From an uncultured Oscillibacter sp. (GTDB taxonomy: Bacteria > Bacillota > Clostridia > Oscillospirales > Oscillospiraceae): a stretch of DNA of 10,429 bases. Of the stretch, positions 7,090 through 10,429 are shown piece after piece. The position numbers and the translations under genes were made by a program. The stretch lies in the NCBI GenBank assembly GCA_948435975.1, contig CAOJHG010000035.1, forward strand, positions 1 through 10,429. The letters are read 5' to 3'. The notes under the pieces are model-generated. The model saw nothing but the letters and a program-made list of their open reading frames with translations, was not told the DNA's origin and did not search any database. Numbering within the stretch: the first letter of the stretch is position 1; each line of letters begins with the position of its first letter.

Positions 7090-7112
7090 ATAGGTGGAAG
7101 ATTTCCACCTAT
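7090..7112 (+). repeat. Perfect palindrome, possible operator
   Basis: ATAGGTGGAA (7090-7099) and TTCCACCTAT (7103-7112) are exact reverse complements around a 3-base centre (GAT). The size and symmetry suit a dimeric repressor site. It has no T-run and too small a loop for a normal hairpin, so binding by a protein is the likelier use. Confidence 0.6.
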
Positions 7113-7150
7113 ACAGCGCCCCATCAGGCTGGTAAAATGAAATCGTATTC

Positions 7151-7189
7151 TAGGGCGGAGTAAGTTAGGGCGGAGTAAGTTAGGGAGGA
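7151..7189 (+). repeat. 15-bp tandem direct repeat
   Basis: TAGGGCGGAGTAAGT occurs twice without a gap (7151-7165, 7166-7180), followed by a partial third copy TAGGGAGGA (7181-7189). It may be an iteron-like protein-binding site or the result of replication slippage. The unit is not an RNA hairpin. Confidence 0.75.
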
Positions 7190-7200
7190 ACGGCGAAAAG

Positions 7201-7221
7201 CAGGGGCGAAGTGCGCCCCTG
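7201..7221 (+). other. Small perfect hairpin in the leader
   Basis: CAGGGGCG (7201-7208) pairs exactly with CGCCCCTG (7214-7221) around a 5-base loop. There is no T-run. It may be part of a structured 5' leader. Confidence 0.5.
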
Positions 7222-7263
7222 GCCGCACCACAACGACCTGGAAGGAAGCAAAAGAAGGACAAG

Positions 7264-7303
7264 AAAGACCGTAATTGCCTGCATGGGCGGTTGCGGTCTT
7301 TTT
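7264..7303 (+). terminator. Terminator-like attenuator before the JAB gene
   Basis: The arms 7264-7279 and 7286-7301 pair along 16 bp, with three G-U pairs and a 6-base loop (TGCATG). The T-run 7299-7303 closes it. The ribosome binding site of the JAB gene begins 14 bases later at 7318. A terminator placed here can only act on the JAB operon itself, so attenuation or antitermination is the natural reading. Confidence 0.8.
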
Positions 7304-7317
7304 CTGTCCCAAACAGG

Positions 7318-7324
7318 AAAGGAG
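7318..7324 (+). promoter_or_regulatory. Ribosome binding site deciding the JAB gene start
   Basis: AAAGGAG lies 9 bases before ATG at 7334. It rules out the in-frame upstream start at 7211, whose frame would run through the hairpin at 7264-7303. Confidence 0.75.
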
Positions 7325-7333
7325 TACCAATTC

Positions 7334-8689
7334 ATGAGTGAGCAGAACAATTTCGGATGGCCCGTTGGAGAGGCAGTTTCCGACGACGGCCTGGACATCG
7401 GCGCGATTTTCGGTGACGGAGAAACCGCCGATGACGTGAACCCCTTCGATTCCCCGGCAGAGCAGAAGACAAAGCTTGTCGAGCCCCACGTGCGGCCCAA
7501 GGAGGAAGACTCTGCTTCCGAGCCCGGAAATAGGGAACTGCCGGCGCCGCCTCCTGTCGAAACCCAGACCAAACCCCTCAGCAAAGAGCTTGAGGAGAAT
7601 ACCAACCCCATTGAAGCTGCTTTTGCCAGGCAGGAAGAAAAAGCGGTTCAGACGGCAGCCAAGTCCCTCTTTGAGAAAGCGCCTGTCTTTTCCTATGGCA
7701 GCGCCCGGGAGGACATCACCGACCCGGCCCAGACCTTTGAGGAACTGCGCATTGCCAAATCGGACGATTTTCCCGAGCTGTCCGAGGGCAAGCGGGTCTC
7801 CTGGAGCGTGGAATACGGCAAGGTGACGAAGGCCATCACGGACCCCAAGGGCACCACGATCCGCTCCGTGAAGGAGGAGATCGAGCAGTCCAAGGCGTTC
7901 CTGGACAGCTTGAAGAAGGCTAAGGACAAAAATCCGGACTGCCTGGTGAAGCCCCGCGTTACCGCCCAGAGCAAGGGGATTGCATCCTATAAAGGTGTGT
8001 TCCTGTCGCTGGAAGAGGCTGGTGTTTCTGGGAAGCCCATCTGCATTGTACCCGGCAGCGATGGCCGGGTGTATGAGATGCGGAAAACCGAATTGGGCAA
8101 GTTCATTGCCCCAAAAAACAATGTTGTCGAGTTCTCTGAGATCAGGGCCGGGTTTATCCCGGCTCTGCCCTTGATTCCCCTGGAGCTGCTTCAGCAGATC
8201 ATCTCCTTCTTCCGCTGTTACATGGGGGAAGTCCAGGAGTTCGAGGCGCTGGCCCATATTCTGTGGGACAAGGCGGAACAGGAATTTACCGTCCATATCC
8301 CAAAGCAGTCGGTATCCAAGGCGCGGGTCGACGCTGACCTGACGCTGAGCGATTTTCCGGAGGAACGATATCTCCATTACGCCGATATCCACAGCCACAA
8401 CAGCATGGCGGCGAAATTCTCTCCTGTGGACGATCAGGACGAACGGGCGACCCGCATTTACATCGTCCTGGGCAGGCTGGACAAATTCTTCCCGGAGATT
8501 TCCGTCCGTATGTCCTGCGGCGGAACATATCAGGAACTGGACCCCGGCACGGTATTTGAGGGCGTGGGAGCCGTGTTTCCCCGCGAATGGCGGGACAACG
8601 TGAATACCAGCGTCCATGCCGCGAAGCCGCTGTCCGGCCCGCCTGCAAGGTACAGAAATCCGGACTCTTTCTGGGGGGATGTGCTGTGA
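7334..8689 (+). CDS. JAB/JAMM metalloprotease-like protein (PRTRC protein A-like)
   Basis: A 451-residue protein with a C-terminal JAB/MPN domain (about 295-405), the fold of zinc isopeptidases that cleave ubiquitin-like tags. The JAMM signature H-x-H-x7-S-x2-D is complete: H353, H355, S363 and D366, in the run DIHSHNSMAAKFSPVDDQDE. The usual proline after the second His is Asn. The upstream catalytic glutamate is probably E302 or E304 in QEFEALAHILWD. Residues 1-115 are acidic, proline-rich and likely disordered. Residues 116-235 form a second conserved domain that I cannot name; 154-183 has a beta-beta-alpha pattern (see findings). The gene opens an operon with a ThiF-like gene, which it overlaps by 4 bases. 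JAB and ThiF together resemble PRTRC and other bacterial ubiquitin-like cassettes. The target is unknown. Confidence 0.87.
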   Translation: MSEQNNFGWPVGEAVSDDGLDIGAIFGDGETADDVNPFDSPAEQKTKLVEPHVRPKEEDSASEPGNRELPAPPPVETQTKPLSKELEENTNPIEAAFARQEEKAVQTAAKSLFEKAPVFSYGSAREDITDPAQTFEELRIAKSDDFPELSEGKRVSWSVEYGKVTKAITDPKGTTIRSVKEEIEQSKAFLDSLKKAKDKNPDCLVKPRVTAQSKGIASYKGVFLSLEEAGVSGKPICIVPGSDGRVYEMRKTELGKFIAPKNNVVEFSEIRAGFIPALPLIPLELLQQIISFFRCYMGEVQEFEALAHILWDKAEQEFTVHIPKQSVSKARVDADLTLSDFPEERYLHYADIHSHNSMAAKFSPVDDQDERATRIYIVLGRLDKFFPEISVRMSCGGTYQELDPGTVFEGVGAVFPREWRDNVNTSVHAAKPLSGPPARYRNPDSFWGDVL

Positions 8690-9453
8690 GGTTTTCCAAG
8701 AACCGGCCGGTAAAAATCGTCCAACTGGGAGCTGGAGGCACCGGGGGCCATATCGCACCCCACCTTTACCGCCTGCTGTACGCCCTAGACCGGCGGACCC
8801 GCTATATCATCTGCGACGGCGATGTAGTGGAGGGAAAGAATTTGGTCCGGCAAAACTTTGCGCCTGCCGACCAGGGGGAGAACAAAGCCAAAATGCTGGC
8901 GGAACGCTATTCCACCGTGTTTGGGATGGAAACGGAGTATGTCCCAGCCTTTGTGGAAACGGAAGAACAGCTTCGCCAGCTTTTGACGCCGGAACAATGG
9001 CGGGCTGGCCCTTATAGTATGGAAACCATCAAGGAAATGGTGATCCTGCTGGGGGCATTGGACAATAACAAATCCCGCCAGCTTTGCCACCGGGTATTCC
9101 ATCAGGCCAGGGAACTGATCTACATCGACTCCGGGAATGGGGAATACACCGGACAGGTGGTGTGCGGCGTCCGTCAGGCGGGCAGGACCATCTATCCGCC
9201 CATCGGCACAGCCTACCCGGATGTGCTGGAGGATACGGATAAATTTCCCACGGAGCTTTCCTGCGCCGAGGCGTCGGTTTCCGCGCCCCAGAGCATGGCG
9301 GCCAATATCACGGCGGCTATGGCGGCGGTGGATATGATTTATAATATTCTGGCCTTGGGCGAGAGCACCGTGCGGCAGGTGACATTCTCCACGCGGAGCG
9401 TCAATGTGCGCCCTACGATTCAGCAGAGGAAAAAGAGGAGGAAAGCGGCATGA
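8686..9453 (+). CDS. ThiF/E1-like adenylyltransferase (PRTRC ThiF-like)
   Basis: A 255-residue ThiF-superfamily protein, expected to adenylate the C-terminus of a ubiquitin-like or peptide substrate. The N-terminal Rossmann fold shows the glycine-rich ATP loop GAGGTGG at residues 15-21, D44 and D46 in the ICDGDVVE strand, the NLVRQNF segment (52-58) with the conserved Arg-Gln, K67 and K69 in ENKAKM, and ALDNNKSR (124-131), which matches the usual D-N-xx-R element. No paired CxxC zinc motifs are seen, unlike MoeB/ThiF of cofactor synthesis. C193 in ELSCAEASVSAPQ is a candidate acceptor cysteine. The C-terminus is basic (KKRRKAA). The length suits PRTRC-type ThiF proteins. GTG 8686 overlaps the JAB stop as GTGA, with a G-rich site at 8673-8678. 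The frame is open further upstream but only as a shadow of the JAB gene. Confidence 0.88.
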   Translation: MRFSKNRPVKIVQLGAGGTGGHIAPHLYRLLYALDRRTRYIICDGDVVEGKNLVRQNFAPADQGENKAKMLAERYSTVFGMETEYVPAFVETEEQLRQLLTPEQWRAGPYSMETIKEMVILLGALDNNKSRQLCHRVFHQARELIYIDSGNGEYTGQVVCGVRQAGRTIYPPIGTAYPDVLEDTDKFPTELSCAEASVSAPQSMAANITAAMAAVDMIYNILALGESTVRQVTFSTRSVNVRPTIQQRKKRRKAA

Positions 9454-10394
9454 GAGCGATAGTAGACGCGAAAGCCTTTTCGACGGCGCTGAGCCAGGTA
9501 GAAAAGGTGCTTCAAAAGTCCAGTATTCCGGCACTGGAAGGGATACTGGTCCACTTTTCCGGGGACAGCTGTTCCCTGACCGGCACAGACCTGACTACCT
9601 GGCTGCGTAAGAAGCTGCCCGCCCGGGGCGATGACTTTTCCTTTGTGATTCGGAAGCCTGGGATTGCGCTGAAAGCCTGCCGCTATTTCGACGGTGAGCT
9701 GACCCTGGAGCTGGTGGACGGCAGAGCGATGCACCCGAAAATGGTGCTGTCCTGCGGCCGGCGTTCCGGAGAGTTTGACACGCTTCCGGCAAAAGAACAT
9801 CCTGGACTGCCCAATCAGGGAGAGGGTGTTTCTTTTCAGGCCAATGCCGCCAGCCTGCTGAAGCGGGTTGAGCGGGTAAAGTACGCTGTGAGGGTTCCAC
9901 GGGATTATTCATTCCGGGCGGACCAGACCTGCGTGCAGTTCTGCGGAAATGATGTCTTCTGTTTAGACAGATGGCGGATGGCCTGCGATACGGACACCTC
10001 CATTTCCGTTCCCAGACCTTTCATGACCTGGGGGAAATCCCTGGCCTATCTGAAATTGATGGGAAACAGCGAGGCGCAGGTTCGGGTAGATGAACGCAGC
10101 ATCTGGTTTTCCACGGACACGGTGGTGCTCTGCTGCCGTAATGAAGGCGCAGCCACGTTTCCCCTGGCTGCCGCTGTACCAAAAACCTTTCAGGAGGAGT
10201 TCTATGTGAACACCGCCCAATTTGCGCGGGAACTGGCTTACCTGAAGGGCTTCATCCAGCCCAAGCAGCAAAGATACGTGCGCTTCTGCGGCGGGGAAAT
10301 GATGGCCTCCGATGGTTCCAACCGCTGCGCCACGTCCGTCCAAATTGATGGACACAGCGAGCTGACGGTGGGCTTTTCCCTCCACTTTATGTAG
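9450..10394 (+). CDS. dnaN: DnaN-like sliding clamp, cut off by an in-frame TAG
   Basis: A DNA polymerase III beta-subunit homologue, the ring that tethers polymerase to DNA. Residues 1-120 fit the first clamp domain (ALSQVEKVLQKSSIPALEGI, TGTDLTTWLRKK, and EFDTLPAKE near 108-116). Domains two and three follow, the latter up to VQIDGHSELTVGFSLHFM. The frame stops at TAG (10392-10394) after 314 residues, about 50 short of a normal clamp. The same frame continues past the TAG as EALKQFKGEDV, which fits the helix after the RYLL-type strand in clamp domain three. So the gene is either nonsense-mutated, read through, or mis-sequenced. ATG 9450 overlaps the ThiF stop as ATGA. The protein is divergent, fitting an element-encoded rather than a chromosomal clamp. 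Confidence 0.85.
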   Translation: MRAIVDAKAFSTALSQVEKVLQKSSIPALEGILVHFSGDSCSLTGTDLTTWLRKKLPARGDDFSFVIRKPGIALKACRYFDGELTLELVDGRAMHPKMVLSCGRRSGEFDTLPAKEHPGLPNQGEGVSFQANAASLLKRVERVKYAVRVPRDYSFRADQTCVQFCGNDVFCLDRWRMACDTDTSISVPRPFMTWGKSLAYLKLMGNSEAQVRVDERSIWFSTDTVVLCCRNEGAATFPLAAAVPKTFQEEFYVNTAQFARELAYLKGFIQPKQQRYVRFCGGEMMASDGSNRCATSVQIDGHSELTVGFSLHFM

Positions 10395-10429
10395 GAGGCC
10401 CTGAAGCAGTTCAAAGGCGAGGATGTTGT
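10395..10429 (+). pseudogene. Continuation of the clamp reading frame after the TAG (partial)
   Basis: Eleven further codons in the same frame read EALKQFKGEDV and leave at the right edge. They match the expected next helix of the third clamp domain. TAG GAG G creates an AGGAGG-like string, but no start codon lies at a suitable distance, so a new gene beginning here is unlikely. Confidence 0.6.

Larger units (their letters stand above)
7017..7333 (+). other. Gene-free structured region between the VWA and JAB genes
   Basis: This stretch of 317 bases holds no convincing gene. In order it contains the terminator of the VWA gene, a perfect palindrome (7090-7112), a 15-bp tandem repeat (7151-7189), a small perfect hairpin (7201-7221) and a terminator-like hairpin (7264-7303) just before the ribosome binding site of the JAB gene. 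It probably contains the promoter and untranslated leader of the JAB-ThiF-clamp operon. I could not place a convincing -35/-10 pair. Confidence 0.6.

Noticed and set aside
7075..7103. Promoter with TTGGAC and AAGATT boxes
   Set aside because: The -10 box matches only about half of the consensus, and the pair overlaps the palindrome; it cannot be supported from sequence alone.
7137..7163. Eight-codon open frame MKSYSRAE as a leader peptide
   Set aside because: There is no good ribosome binding site and no codon run that would couple it to the downstream attenuator.
7211..7333. N-terminal extension of the JAB protein
   Set aside because: The extension would be translated through the terminator-like hairpin, and a clear ribosome binding site stands before ATG 7334.
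7124..8758. Long open frame on the minus strand opposite the JAB gene
   Set aside because: It covers a well-supported plus-strand gene, its product has no recognisable domain, and long antisense frames are common in codon-biased GC-rich DNA.
10393..10429. Ribosome binding site AGGAGG for a new gene after the clamp
   Set aside because: No start codon lies at a suitable distance, and the downstream codons continue the clamp fold in the original frame.
1..10429. CRISPR arrays, tRNA or rRNA genes, insertion sequences
   Set aside because: No regularly spaced repeats, cloverleaf-like segments, rRNA-like sequence, transposase frames or terminal inverted repeats were seen on either strand.

Overview
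The window looks like part of a mobile element, most likely an integrative conjugative element or large plasmid, from a gut-type Clostridia (Oscillospiraceae or Lachnospiraceae-like). This is inferred from moderately GC-rich coding sequence, strong purine-rich ribosome binding sites, frequent GTG and TTG starts, tight gene coupling on one strand, and a gene set (SSB, DUF3268 zinc finger, PAPS-reductase-like protein, VWA protein, JAB protein, ThiF protein, partial sliding clamp) that I associate with such elements. No integrase, relaxase, tRNA, rRNA, insertion sequence or CRISPR array is visible, so the mobile assignment rests on gene content alone. All supported genes are on the plus strand.

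Layout. The tail of an unknown gene (2-70) is followed by ssb (93-518). Next come four uncharacterised genes (578-3410) and a DUF3268 zinc-finger gene (3421-3852), tightly packed and partly overlapping. A terminator-like hairpin (3931-3969) sits just before the ribosome binding site of a PP-loop/PAPS-reductase-like gene (3988-5409), in which a cysteine-bearing motif occurs three times in tandem. A ViaA-like VWA gene (5436-7016) ends at a strong terminator (7032-7067). A structured, gene-free stretch of 317 bases follows (7017-7333), with a perfect palindrome, a 15-bp tandem repeat, a small hairpin and a second terminator-like hairpin. After it come a JAB/JAMM metalloprotease-like gene (7334-8689), a ThiF/E1-like gene (8686-9453) and a DnaN-like sliding clamp gene (9450-10394), each joined to the next by a 4-base start/stop overlap.

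How the genes may work together. ssb and the clamp gene point to replication or repair of the element. The JAB-ThiF pair resembles the protease and E1 parts of bacterial ubiquitin-like systems, in particular PRTRC cassettes. No free ubiquitin-like or E2 protein was found here, although a segment inside the JAB protein has a beta-beta-alpha pattern worth testing. Translational coupling of these two genes to a sliding clamp is suggestive but proves nothing about function.

Most notable points: an in-frame TAG that cuts off the clamp although coding similarity continues past it; the triplicated motif of the PAPS-reductase-like protein; the JAB-ThiF-clamp operon; and hairpins placed 7 to 16 bases ahead of ribosome binding sites at three separate junctions, which suggests attenuation or antitermination.
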